44,323 bases of DNA, taken from positions 1 through 44,323 of the forward strand of contig JAFRMX010000021.1 of the NCBI GenBank assembly GCA_017430455.1. Reading direction: 5' to 3'. The notes beneath the pieces were generated by a model. The model saw nothing but the letters and a program-made list of their open reading frames with translations. It did no database searches and was not told where the DNA came from. The number at the start of each line of letters is the position of its first letter. Within the stretch, counting starts at the first letter, position 1. Below, piece by piece: positions 9,599 to 17,408 of the stretch. The stretch comes from Oscillospiraceae bacterium. GTDB lineage: Bacteria > Bacillota > Clostridia > Oscillospirales > Oscillospiraceae. The position numbers and the translations under genes are program-made.

Positions 9599-9865
9599 TT
9601 ACTCCTGAACTCCGTTCAGTTTTTTTGCCATTGCGGATTTCTTGTGGGCTGCGTTGTTCTTGTGGATAAGGTTCGTTCCCGCCGCTTTGTCTACAGCCTT
9701 GACTGCCGTTTTATATGCATCAGCAGCTGCTTCCTTATTGCCTTCCGCGACTGCTGCATCAAACTTCTTGATCTTTGTCTTGAGCTCGGTCATGTCGGCT
9801 CTGTTGTCTGCTCTCTGCTGCTTGGATTTGAGATCCCTCTTTGCAGAAGATTTTATATTCGCCAT
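9599..9865 (-). CDS. rpsT: Small ribosomal subunit protein bS20
   Basis: This 88-residue, lysine- and alanine-rich protein begins MANIKSSAKRDLKSKQQRA, as bS20 proteins do, and ends with the KKSAMAKKLN-type tail. bS20 binds 16S rRNA early in 30S assembly. An AAGGAGGTG site lies about nine bases before the ATG. It has a strong promoter and its own terminator, so it is probably monocistronic. It is transcribed divergently from parA. Confidence 0.97.
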   Translation of the reverse strand: MANIKSSAKRDLKSKQQRADNRADMTELKTKIKKFDAAVAEGNKEAAADAYKTAVKAVDKAAGTNLIHKNNAAHKKSAMAKKLNGVQE

Positions 9866-9918
9866 CTTGTTGCCACCTCCTTTTCGGAAATAATGCCTTT
9901 TCTCAAGTTTGCTGTGAG

Positions 9919-9947
9919 ATTATAGCAAACAAAGCATTGAAAAGCAA
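9919..9947 (-). promoter_or_regulatory. Promoter of rpsT
   Basis: On the minus strand, TTGCTT (9942-9947), a 17-bp spacer and TATAAT (9919-9924) form the promoter. A TG one base before the -10 gives it an extended -10 element. The first parS site starts 14 bp upstream of the -35, so bound ParB could influence this promoter. Confidence 0.8.
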
Positions 9948-9960
9948 GAACTTTTTTCGA

Positions 9961-9976
9961 TGTTTCACGTGAAACC
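9961..9976. promoter_or_regulatory. parS centromere site 1
   Basis: TGTTTCACGTGAAACC matches the conserved bacterial parS palindrome TGTTTCACGTGAAACA at 15 of 16 positions. It lies in the rpsT/parA divergent intergenic region, immediately beside the genes for the proteins that use it. Confidence 0.95.
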
Positions 9977-9996
9977 AAAAGCGTTTTTAAAATATA

Positions 9997-10012
9997 CGTT
10001 TCACGTGAAACA
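9997..10012. promoter_or_regulatory. parS centromere site 2
   Basis: CGTTTCACGTGAAACA matches the parS palindrome at 15 of 16 positions, with the mismatch on the opposite end from site 1. The site centres are 36 bp apart. It ends eight bases before the parA -35 element, suggesting ParB-linked control of the parAB operon. Confidence 0.95.
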
Positions 10013-10020
10013 TTTTAACA

Positions 10021-10049
10021 TTGAAAATAGTATATATTATTGGTATAAT
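10021..10049 (+). promoter_or_regulatory. Promoter of parA-parB-serS
   Basis: TTGAAA (10021-10026), a 17-bp spacer and a consensus TATAAT (10044-10049) lie upstream of an AAGGAGG ribosome site (10064-10070) and the parA ATG at 10076. Confidence 0.85.
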
Positions 10050-10075
10050 TATTTGTTTTTATTAAGGAGGCGCGT

Positions 10076-10840
10076 ATGGCGAAGATAATTGCGGTGGCCA
10101 ACCAAAAGGGCGGGGTCGGCAAGACGACCACGGCTGTGAACCTGTGCGCGTCTGTGAGCGATCTCGGGAAAAAGACGCTTCTGGCTGACTGTGACCCTCA
10201 AGGCAACGCGGGAAGCGGAATGGGCATCGATAAAAACAGGAGGCCCAATCTCTATGATGTCCTCGTCTCCGGAGAGGAGATCCGAAGCTGTGTCGTAAAG
10301 ACTAAGCACGGAGATGTCATCCCCGCGGGAAGAGATCTCGCTGCTGCAGGGCTTGAGCTCGCTAATCGCGAGAAGCGGGAGTTTGTCCTTAAGGACGCGC
10401 TTTTAAAGCTCTATATGGACTACGATTATATTTTCCTTGACTGTCCGCCGAGCCTTGAGCTGCTCACCGTCAACGCGCTTACCTGCGCGGACAGCGTTAT
10501 CATTCCGATGCAGTGCGAGTATTACGCACTCGAAGGGATAACGGATCTTGTAAACAGCATAAAGATGTGCAACAAATACCTGAACAAACGCCTTGAAGTG
10601 GAGGGGATAGTCCTCACGATGTTCGATCCGAGGACGAACCTGACAAATCAGGTGGCATATGAGATCAAAAACTATTTTGGCGATAAGGTCTACAAGACGG
10701 TCATACCGAGGAGCGTACGCCTCTCCGAGGCACCGAGCCACGGAGAGCCCGGAGTTATATACGACCGGATAGGCAAGGGAAGCCGGGCATACAGGGCTCT
10801 GGCAAAAGAAGTCGTCAAACGGTGTGAAGGAGCAAAATAA
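10076..10840 (+). CDS. parA: Chromosome-partitioning ATPase ParA/Soj
   Basis: This 254-residue protein has the deviant Walker A motif KGGVGKT at residues 11-17, the DCDPQGNAGSGMG segment, and IFLDCPPSLELLTVNAL as Walker B region. ParA binds DNA non-specifically in its ATP form and, with ParB at parS, segregates origins and influences DnaA activity. It is cytoplasmic and nucleoid associated. A strong AAGGAGG precedes the ATG. Its stop codon overlaps the parB start (TAATG), so the two are translationally coupled. Two parS sites lie directly upstream. Confidence 0.97.
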   Translation: MAKIIAVANQKGGVGKTTTAVNLCASVSDLGKKTLLADCDPQGNAGSGMGIDKNRRPNLYDVLVSGEEIRSCVVKTKHGDVIPAGRDLAAAGLELANREKREFVLKDALLKLYMDYDYIFLDCPPSLELLTVNALTCADSVIIPMQCEYYALEGITDLVNSIKMCNKYLNKRLEVEGIVLTMFDPRTNLTNQVAYEIKNYFGDKVYKTVIPRSVRLSEAPSHGEPGVIYDRIGKGSRAYRALAKEVVKRCEGAK

Positions 10841-11715
10841 TGGCAAAAAATGAAAAAAGAGGCCTCGGTACCGGTCTCGGAGCCCTTTTCGGAGAAGATG
10901 TATATGAGCAGGAGAACCAGACAAGCGATCTTATGCTTCCGATAGACAAGGTCTCTCCGCGCGCGACCCAGCCGAGGGTCTATTTCAGTGATGAATCTCT
11001 GAATACGCTCTCCGAGTCCATAAAACTGTACGGGATAATAACTCCCATAACAGTCCGTTCGATGGACGACGGTTTCTATGAGATCATAGCGGGAGAGAGA
11101 AGATGGCGAGCAGCCCGTCTGGCGGGGCTCAAGGAAGTTCCTGTCCGGATCATCGAGGCAGATGACCGGCTGGCAAGCGAGCTCGCGTTGGTCGAAAATC
11201 TCCAGCGTGAGGACTTAAATCCCATTGAAGAGGCCAAGGGATACAAAAGTCTTATAGAAGAATACGGGATGACCCAGGACGAGGTAGCAAAGCGTATCGG
11301 AAGGTCCAGGCCCGCGATAACGAACGCCATCAGACTTCTCTCGCTCTCTTCGGAGATCTCGGAGCTTGTCGAAAAAGGACAGCTCAGCGCGGGACACGCC
11401 AGAGCTCTTCTTCCTGTCAAGGACGTGAAAAAACAGCAGGAGCTTGCAAACGCCATTATAAATAAAGGATATTCCGTAAGACACGCGGAAAAAATGGCGG
11501 CCGAGACCTTAAAACCCGCAAAAGAAAAAGAGACAGATACCAAAAACGATTCACCTGATTATGCCAAATATGTTTCAGACGCCTTGAGTGATATTCTCGG
11601 AAGAAAAGTCGTATTGTATGACGGAAAAAAGACCGGAAAGATAGAACTTACTTTTTACGGCCCGGACGACAGAGAAGCACTTATCGAAGAACTTAAAAAA
11701 ATAGGAAAGCTCTAA
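10840..11715 (+). CDS. parB: Chromosome-partitioning protein ParB/Spo0J
   Basis: This 291-residue protein has a ParB/Srx N-terminal domain with the GERRWRAARLAGL CTP-binding motif, then a central helix-turn-helix region (MTQDEVAKRIGRSRPAITNA) that reads parS, then a C-terminal dimerisation region. ParB loads on parS as a CTP-dependent clamp, spreads, stimulates ParA ATPase and recruits condensin. The N-terminus begins with the typical KRGLGTGLGALFGE, the ParA-stimulating segment. It overlaps parA by one base. The nearby Noc paralogue found in bacilli is not present in this window. Confidence 0.97.
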   Translation: MAKNEKRGLGTGLGALFGEDVYEQENQTSDLMLPIDKVSPRATQPRVYFSDESLNTLSESIKLYGIITPITVRSMDDGFYEIIAGERRWRAARLAGLKEVPVRIIEADDRLASELALVENLQREDLNPIEEAKGYKSLIEEYGMTQDEVAKRIGRSRPAITNAIRLLSLSSEISELVEKGQLSAGHARALLPVKDVKKQQELANAIINKGYSVRHAEKMAAETLKPAKEKETDTKNDSPDYAKYVSDALSDILGRKVVLYDGKKTGKIELTFYGPDDREALIEELKKIGKL

Positions 11716-11741
11716 ACTGATTACAGGGAGATAATAAACAA

Positions 11742-13046
11742 ATGTTAGACATCAGATTTATTCGCGAGAACCCGGACGCGGTAAAGGAAAACATTAAAAA
11801 GAAGTTCCAGGATGCAAAGCTGCCTCTTGTGGATGAGGTCATAGCGCTGGACGCGCAGAACAGGGCAGCCATAACCGAAGCCAGCGAGCTCCGCTCAAAG
11901 CGCAACAGCCTTTCTAAGCAGATCGGCATTTTGATGGGCCAGTCGAAAAAGGACCCCTCCAAAAAGGATGAAGCCGAGAAGGTGAAAGCCGATGTCGTCG
12001 CCATAAATGAACGGCTTGAAGGCCTTGAAGCTCTGGAGACCGAGCTTGCGGAAAAGATCCGCAGAATAATGCTGCAGATCCCAAATATGATAGACCCCTC
12101 CGTCCCCATCGGGCCCGACGACAGCTGCAACGTCGAGGTACAGAGATTCGGAGAGCCCTCCGTTCCCGGTTTCGAGATCCCCTACCACACGGAGATAATG
12201 GAATCTCTCGACGGAATAGACATGGACGCTGCAGGCAGAGTCTCGGGCAACGGCTTCTATTACCTGACCGGAGACATCGCGAGACTTCACAGCGCCGTTC
12301 TGGCCTATGCCAGGGATTTTATGATAGACAAGGGCTTCACTTACTGTATACCCCCATTCATGATACACGGCAATGTCGTCGAGGGAGTCATGAGCCAGAC
12401 CGAAATGGACGCGATGATGTACAAGATAGAGGGGGAAGATCTCTATCTGATCGGCACCTCCGAGCATTCCATGATAGGAAGGTTTATAGACCAGATCATA
12501 TCCGAGGACCGGCTTCCCCTCACACTGACCTCATATTCTCCCTGCTTCAGAAAGGAAAAGGGTGCCCACGGGATAGAAGAGAGAGGCGTATACCGTATAC
12601 ACCAGTTTGAAAAGCAGGAGATGATCGTCATCTGCAGACCGGAGGATTCCATGGCCTGGTATGAAAAGATGTGGCGCTTCAGCGTCGAGCTTTTCAGGAG
12701 CATGGAGATCCCGGTGAGGCAGCTCGAGTGCTGCTCCGGAGACCTGGCAGACCTGAAGGTCAAATCCTGTGATATAGAGGCATGGTCCCCGAGACAGCAG
12801 AAATACTTTGAAGTATGCTCCTGCTCAAATCTGGGAGACGCGCAGGCGCGAAGGCTCAAAATGCGCATAAAAGGCGAGGACGGAAAGATGTATCTGCCTC
12901 ATACGCTGAACAACACCGTAGTTGCGCCCCCGAGAATGCTCATAGCATTTCTGGAGAATCATCTGCAGGAAGACGGGTCTGTTACGATTCCCGAGGTCCT
13001 CCGCCCGTATATGGGAGGAAAAGAAGTCCTGGTTCCGAAAAAATAA
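11742..13046 (+). CDS. serS: Seryl-tRNA synthetase
   Basis: This 434-residue class II synthetase starts with the N-terminal tRNA-binding coiled coil (MLDIRFIRENPD, arms roughly residues 30-105). Motif 2 is seen as PCFRKEKGAHGIEERGVYR, followed by HQFEKQEM and a motif 3 region, HTLNNTVVAPPRMLIAFLEN. The commoner LNGSGLAVGRT form of that last stretch is replaced here by LNNTVVAPPRM. The enzyme charges tRNA-Ser and tRNA-Sec with serine. A GGGAG ribosome site precedes the start. It lies 26 bp after parB and ends in a strong terminator, so it is the last gene of the parAB unit. Confidence 0.97.
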   Translation: MLDIRFIRENPDAVKENIKKKFQDAKLPLVDEVIALDAQNRAAITEASELRSKRNSLSKQIGILMGQSKKDPSKKDEAEKVKADVVAINERLEGLEALETELAEKIRRIMLQIPNMIDPSVPIGPDDSCNVEVQRFGEPSVPGFEIPYHTEIMESLDGIDMDAAGRVSGNGFYYLTGDIARLHSAVLAYARDFMIDKGFTYCIPPFMIHGNVVEGVMSQTEMDAMMYKIEGEDLYLIGTSEHSMIGRFIDQIISEDRLPLTLTSYSPCFRKEKGAHGIEERGVYRIHQFEKQEMIVICRPEDSMAWYEKMWRFSVELFRSMEIPVRQLECCSGDLADLKVKSCDIEAWSPRQQKYFEVCSCSNLGDAQARRLKMRIKGEDGKMYLPHTLNNTVVAPPRMLIAFLENHLQEDGSVTIPEVLRPYMGGKEVLVPKK

Positions 13047-13062
13047 GATCCCTTTACTTCGA

Positions 13063-13092
13063 AATACCCCGGTTTTTTCCGGGGTATTTTTA
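13063..13092 (+). terminator. Rho-independent terminator after serS
   Basis: A 10-bp stem, AATACCCCGG with CCGGGGTATT, closes a TTTTTT loop (13063-13088) and is followed by a T-rich tract. It separates the parAB-serS unit from dnaA. Confidence 0.92.
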
Positions 13093-13140
13093 TTGTTTTT
13101 TATTTCAATTTATCTACTATATTATAAATATAAAATACTG

Positions 13141-13169
13141 TTGATTATCAGGCGGGTTTGTGGTATTAT
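13141..13169 (+). promoter_or_regulatory. Promoter of dnaA
   Basis: TTGATT (13141-13146), a 17-bp spacer and TATTAT (13164-13169) lie 36 bp upstream of the dnaA ATG. The preceding 50 bases are almost pure A/T. Confidence 0.7.
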
Positions 13170-13204
13170 TAATTGTTTAATTCTGCCCGTTTGAAGGTGA
13201 AAAA

Positions 13205-14518
13205 ATGAACTCTCTTAATGATATTTGGTCCGAGATAATAAAGATCCTTTCCGAAGAACTCTCCCCCACCACGATCAACACCTGGTTTCTGGACTGTACC
13301 CCGGTCGAACTGGACGACTGCAAGCTCGTTCTGCACACTCCAAGCGAGTTCAAGAAGGGAATATTGAACGAGAGATTTCTGCCCCAGATCAAAAAAGCTC
13401 TCTATAACCTGTTTTCGACGGAATTTGAGGTCGTCATTCTGTGTTCTGAAGCCGAGATGCGTGCATACACCGACCAGAAAAGAAGGGACAATGAACTTCC
13501 CGAGATAGCCGGATACACATTTGACAGATTCGTCGTAGGTCCCTCGAACAAATTTGCTCACGCGGCTGCTGAAGCTGTCGCCAACAACGACGACATTACA
13601 TACAATCCCCTTCTTATATACGGCAATTCCGGTCTCGGAAAGACCCATCTTCTGCTCTCCATTGGGGCCACGATACACGACAGATATCCCAATAAAAAAA
13701 TTGTCTATATAAAGGGCGACCAGTTTACAAACGAGCTCATCAAATCGATAAGAGAAGGGACTGCTGAGGATTTCAGAACAAAATACAGAAACGCCGATCT
13801 GTTTCTGATAGACGATATACAGTTCATTGCGGGAAAGCCCCAGACCCAGGAGGAATTTTTCCATACCTTCAACAACATTTATGAAGCCGGACATCAGATA
13901 GTCATTACATCCGACAGACCCCCGAAAGATATGGCCGCTCTCGACGACCGTCTCAGGACACGCTTTGAAGGAGGCCTTCTCGCGGATATTGAGCCGCCCG
14001 ATTATGAGACAAGAGTCGCAATAATAAAAAACAAGGCAGCCCAGTTCGGCCTTATCATTTCCGAAGAAGCCGTAAATTACATTGCCGAAAACGTCAAGGC
14101 CAACATCAGGCAGCTGGAAGGGGTCATTAAGAAGCTCACGGCATATAAGGCCATACTGAACACGGAAATCGATCTGGAGGCCGTGAAACGCGCCATAGCA
14201 GACGTCATAAAGAACGAGGATTATATACCCCAGCCGAAGAAAATAATTCAGGAGACGGCGAAATTCTTCAACGTGAGTGAGGAAGACCTTATCGGCAAGA
14301 ATCAGAGCAAAAAGTGCTCCCAGCCGAGACAGATATCCATGTATCTTATCAGGACACTTACAAATCTTTCTCTTCAGGATATAGGAAAAGAGTTTTCAGG
14401 AAGAAACCACGCAACTGTCCTCACTTCCATAAGAAATGTGGAGGATATGAGCAGAAAAGACACTGAACTCATGAATATAATAAGGGATATAACAGCAAAT
14501 ATAAACTCCCCGGAATAA
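13205..14518 (+). CDS. dnaA: Chromosomal replication initiator DnaA
   Basis: This 437-residue protein has the four DnaA domains. Domain I covers about residues 1-85, with a short linker after it. The AAA+ domain has Walker A GNSGLGKT at 140-147 and Walker B LFLIDDIQF around D203-D204. The C-terminal DNA-binding domain IV carries the signature GRNHATVLTS from G399. DnaA-ATP binds DnaA boxes and melts oriC. A GAAGGTGA ribosome site precedes the ATG. The gene has its own promoter and is followed by a 212-bp AT-rich spacer before dnaN. Confidence 0.98.
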   Translation: MNSLNDIWSEIIKILSEELSPTTINTWFLDCTPVELDDCKLVLHTPSEFKKGILNERFLPQIKKALYNLFSTEFEVVILCSEAEMRAYTDQKRRDNELPEIAGYTFDRFVVGPSNKFAHAAAEAVANNDDITYNPLLIYGNSGLGKTHLLLSIGATIHDRYPNKKIVYIKGDQFTNELIKSIREGTAEDFRTKYRNADLFLIDDIQFIAGKPQTQEEFFHTFNNIYEAGHQIVITSDRPPKDMAALDDRLRTRFEGGLLADIEPPDYETRVAIIKNKAAQFGLIISEEAVNYIAENVKANIRQLEGVIKKLTAYKAILNTEIDLEAVKRAIADVIKNEDYIPQPKKIIQETAKFFNVSEEDLIGKNQSKKCSQPRQISMYLIRTLTNLSLQDIGKEFSGRNHATVLTSIRNVEDMSRKDTELMNIIRDITANINSPE

Positions 14519-14730
14519 TTTCAACATTTTCCCTGTTTATTGTTTGTTTATATTGTGTTGAAAATTAAAATCTGATTTTTTTGTGTGGAAATATGTAAAA
14601 ACTCAAACATTTCTTCTACAAAGAAAATTTCTTGTGTACCAATGAATTGAAAAGCTTTTCAACAAAAGTAATCCCTACTGCTTAATACTTCTGAATAAAA
14701 AATAATTATTTATATACGGGAGAAACAAAA
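14519..14730. other. Putative replication origin (oriC) in the dnaA-dnaN spacer
   Basis: This non-coding AT-rich spacer lies between dnaA and dnaN, the commonest oriC position in Bacillota. It holds repeated 9-mers near the DnaA box TTATCCACA: ATTTCAACA starting in the last base of dnaA (14518-14526), TTTTCAACA on the minus strand (14556-14564), ATTTCCACA on the minus strand (14584-14592) and TTTTCAACA (14656-14664). The TTTTCAACA copies and the ATTTCCACA copy each match the consensus at 7 of 9 positions; ATTTCAACA is weaker. No exact consensus box is seen. A perfect 16-bp palindrome at 14647-14662 pairs two such elements head to head. An A/T-only stretch at 14693-14714 could be an unwinding element. 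I see no convincing dnaN promoter here. Confidence 0.65.
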
Positions 14731-15837
14731 ATGAAATTCAAATGCGAGAAGTACCTCATACAGAATGCATGTCAGACTGCATCCAGAGCTGCAGCGTCAA
14801 AAAGCCCTATCCCCGCTCTGGAGGGACTTTTGATCAGTGCCGGAGCCGGTGTGACGGTAACCGGATATGACCTTAAAAAAGGCATATTTACCAATTTTGC
14901 AGCAGATGTGGAAAGAGCGGGTTCAGTTGTAATAGAGGCAAGATTTTTAAATGAGATGTTGAGACGCCTTCCTGACGGAATCGTTTCTTTTGAATGTGAG
15001 GAAGACTGCAAAGTCTCCGTCAAATGCGGAAGAAGCAAATACGACATAATAGGCATTGAAAGCGCAGAATATCCTGAAATACAGAAAGTTGAAGGATTGA
15101 ATAAACTGTCTCTTCCTCAGAAAATACTGAAGAGCATGATAAATGATACAATATTTGCAATCGCGGAGACAGATGTCAGACCCGTATATACAGGAACTCT
15201 GTTTGAGATAGAGGACGGAAAACTGACTTTAGTTTCAGTCGACGGATATCGTCTTGCCAAGAGGACCGAAATTCCGGAAGAAGCTGCTATGGAGAACTGC
15301 ACATTCATAGTTCCGGGAAGCGCGCTTGCGGATATAGAGAGAATTTGCGGAGATACTTCAGATGAAGTTGAAATCTCGGTCGGTGACAAGCATATCGAGT
15401 TTAAGATAGGAGATACTGTAGTTATAACGAGAAGGCTCGAAGGAGATTTTTTAAACTACAAAAAAGCAATTCCCGCTTCATTCAAATACGAAATCAAAAT
15501 CTCTAGAAGCGACTTTTTGTCTACAGTCGACAGAGTCTCCCTTATTGTTGATGAGAAAAACAAAACTCCTGTGAGGGTCATATTCGGAGACGGAATGATC
15601 AGTTGCAACTGTGTGACACCGATCGGAAAGGCAGAAGATGTCTGTATTTGCGAGGGCAACGGCGAGGACCTGCTTATCGGTTTTAATGACAGATACTTAA
15701 AGGATGCTTTAAAAGCTGCAGAAGGCGAAGAAATAAAGCTCTGTGTGAATACGGCATCCTCTCCCTGTGTGATAGTTCCGGCTGAAGGAGAAGAAAAATT
15801 CACTTATATGGTCCTTCCCGTAAGGCTGCACGCGTAA
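14731..15837 (+). CDS. dnaN: DNA polymerase III beta sliding clamp
   Basis: This 368-residue protein has the usual length of the beta clamp, which consists of three similar folds of about 120 residues. It contains family stretches such as [13 protein letters not shown] near the start, [11 protein letters not shown] in the middle and the C-terminal [10 protein letters not shown], the conserved end that forms part of the protein-binding cleft. The ring-shaped dimer tethers polymerase III to DNA. A GGGAG ribosome site lies before the ATG. Its stop codon overlaps the start of the next gene (TAATG). Confidence 0.97.
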   Translation: MKFKCEKYLIQNACQTASRAAASKSPIPALEGLLISAGAGVTVTGYDLKKGIFTNFAADVERAGSVVIEARFLNEMLRRLPDGIVSFECEEDCKVSVKCGRSKYDIIGIESAEYPEIQKVEGLNKLSLPQKILKSMINDTIFAIAETDVRPVYTGTLFEIEDGKLTLVSVDGYRLAKRTEIPEEAAMENCTFIVPGSALADIERICGDTSDEVEISVGDKHIEFKIGDTVVITRRLEGDFLNYKKAIPASFKYEIKISRSDFLSTVDRVSLIVDEKNKTPVRVIFGDGMISCNCVTPIGKAEDVCICEGNGEDLLIGFNDRYLKDALKAAEGEEIKLCVNTASSPCVIVPAEGEEKFTYMVLPVRLHA

Positions 15838-16043
15838 TGGAAAAAATAAAAATAGAAACAGAATATATAAAACTTGAAGCTCTTTTAAAATATGCAGCTC
15901 TTTGTTCCTCCGGCGGAGAAGCAAAGCAGGAGATAATTGGCGGAAAAGTAAAAGTAAACGGCGAAGTCTGTACTATGCGGGGAAAGAAAATAAGGCCGGG
16001 AGACGAGATAGAATATCTGGGAAAAACGGTCTCGGTCGGGTAA
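15837..16043 (+). CDS. yaaA: S4-domain RNA-binding protein (YaaA family)
   Basis: This 68-residue protein is essentially one S4 RNA-binding domain: the stretch from [20 protein letters not shown] through [18 protein letters not shown] to GDEIEYLGK fits the fold. YaaA-type proteins are found between dnaN and recF in most Bacillota; a role in ribosome or RNA handling is likely but not settled. It overlaps dnaN by one base and ends three bases before recF, so the three genes are co-translated. Confidence 0.9.
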   Translation: MEKIKIETEYIKLEALLKYAALCSSGGEAKQEIIGGKVKVNGEVCTMRGKKIRPGDEIEYLGKTVSVG

Positions 16044-16046
16044 TTC

Positions 16047-17147
16047 ATGAAGATAAAAAAACTTGCATTAAACGGATTTCGCAATTACGGATGGGAAACG
16101 GCTGAGTTTTCGGGAGAGACGAACGTTATCTGCGGGGAAAACGCCCAGGGAAAAACCAACCTTCTGGAAGCGGTATGTCTTCTCTCAACAGGAAAAAGCT
16201 TCAGGACCCGTTTTGACAGGGAACTTCTGGGATTTGACTATTCATCTGCAAATATTCTCGCGGATATAGAGAGCCACGGAAGACAGCAAAACATATCAAT
16301 AGATATTGTTTCAGGAAAACCGAAAAGGATTGTTGTTAACGGGGTAAAAAAAACAGCTTCAGAGCTTTGCGAAACTCTGAATGTTGTTTTGTTCTGCCCG
16401 GAGGATCTGAATATCATAAAAGAAGGGGCTGCGGGGAGAAGAAAACTCCTTGATAACGCGATATCCCAGATCAAGCCGCAATACGCGTCGTATCTCTCTC
16501 AGTTCAACAAACTCTATGAGAATAAGACGAGAATACTGAAAGACTGGAGAGAAAAGCCTTCCCTTCTTGAGACTCTGGATGAGTTTTCGGAAGGACTCTG
16601 CAGGACCTCTGCATATCTGGTGAGATACAGGGCAGCATATACCAAGAGACTGAATGAAGCGGCGGCTCCCGTGCACAGAGATTTCTCCTCCGGAACGGAA
16701 GAACTCAATATCGAGTACAAAACGATGAGTACAGTATCGGACCCCCTGGCCGGAGTGAAGGATATCTATTATGAGATCCTTGAACATCAGGAGAGACACA
16801 GACAGAACGAAATAGACAGCGGACAGGTCCTGACGGGTGCACACAAGGATGATCTTGAATTTACCGTAAACGGGAAAAACGCCAAAAGCTACGCGTCGCA
16901 GGGACAGACAAGAACAGCGGCGCTTTCCGTAAAGCTTGCGGAAAGAGAGATACTTAAAGCGGAAACCGGAGAATATCCTGTTTTATTGCTGGACGATGTT
17001 CTGTCCGAGCTTGACGCAAAAAGGCAGGAATTTGTCCTGAACAGACTCGGAGGAGGTCAGACACTCATTACCTGCTGTGAGGACGAAAACATATCTGGCA
17101 GGACTGGCGGTAAGGTTATCTTTGTAAGCGGCGGCAGGATAAAGTAA
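16047..17147 (+). CDS. recF: DNA replication and repair protein RecF
   Basis: This 366-residue SMC-like ATPase has Walker A GENAQGKT at residues 30-37, the ABC-like signature SQGQTRTAALSVKLAE, and Walker B LLLDDVLSEL. RecF with RecO and RecR loads RecA at single-strand gaps and stalled forks. It lies three bases after the S4 gene and three bases before remB, so it is embedded in the origin operon. Confidence 0.97.
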   Translation: MKIKKLALNGFRNYGWETAEFSGETNVICGENAQGKTNLLEAVCLLSTGKSFRTRFDRELLGFDYSSANILADIESHGRQQNISIDIVSGKPKRIVVNGVKKTASELCETLNVVLFCPEDLNIIKEGAAGRRKLLDNAISQIKPQYASYLSQFNKLYENKTRILKDWREKPSLLETLDEFSEGLCRTSAYLVRYRAAYTKRLNEAAAPVHRDFSSGTEELNIEYKTMSTVSDPLAGVKDIYYEILEHQERHRQNEIDSGQVLTGAHKDDLEFTVNGKNAKSYASQGQTRTAALSVKLAEREILKAETGEYPVLLLDDVLSELDAKRQEFVLNRLGGGQTLITCCEDENISGRTGGKVIFVSGGRIK

Positions 17148-17150
17148 AAA

Positions 17151-17393
17151 ATGATCATAAGACTTGGAAGCAATACATTCAGGGATGAAAAAGATATAGT
17201 CGGTGTATTCGATCTTGACATCACCTCACAATCCTATATAACGCGCGGCTTTTTGAGAGCCTCCGAATCAAGAGGAGAAGTAGTGAATGCCGCGGAGGAT
17301 ATCCCAAAGACATTCGTATTATGCAATGAAAATAAAGGCACGGAAGTTATCCTGTGCCAGAGCAATACAAAGACCGTACTGCGTGCGGTTTGA
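17151..17393 (+). CDS. remB: Extracellular matrix regulator RemB-like (DUF370) protein
   Basis: This 80-residue protein fits the RemA/RemB (DUF370) family: MIIRLGSNTFRDEKDIVGVF, followed by FDLD and the ITRGFLRASESRG stretch. The paralogue RemA is a DNA-binding activator of biofilm-matrix operons in Bacillus subtilis. RemB sits between recF and gyrB in many Bacillota, as here. Whether it binds DNA in this organism is not shown by sequence. It is tightly packed between recF (3 bp) and gyrB (15 bp). Confidence 0.88.
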   Translation: MIIRLGSNTFRDEKDIVGVFDLDITSQSYITRGFLRASESRGEVVNAAEDIPKTFVLCNENKGTEVILCQSNTKTVLRAV

Positions 17394-17408
17394 CCAGGAG
17401 AAGGAAAC

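Noticed and set aside
11716..11741. T-box leader before serS
   Set aside because: The spacer is 26 bases long and cannot hold a T-box; serS is expressed with parAB.
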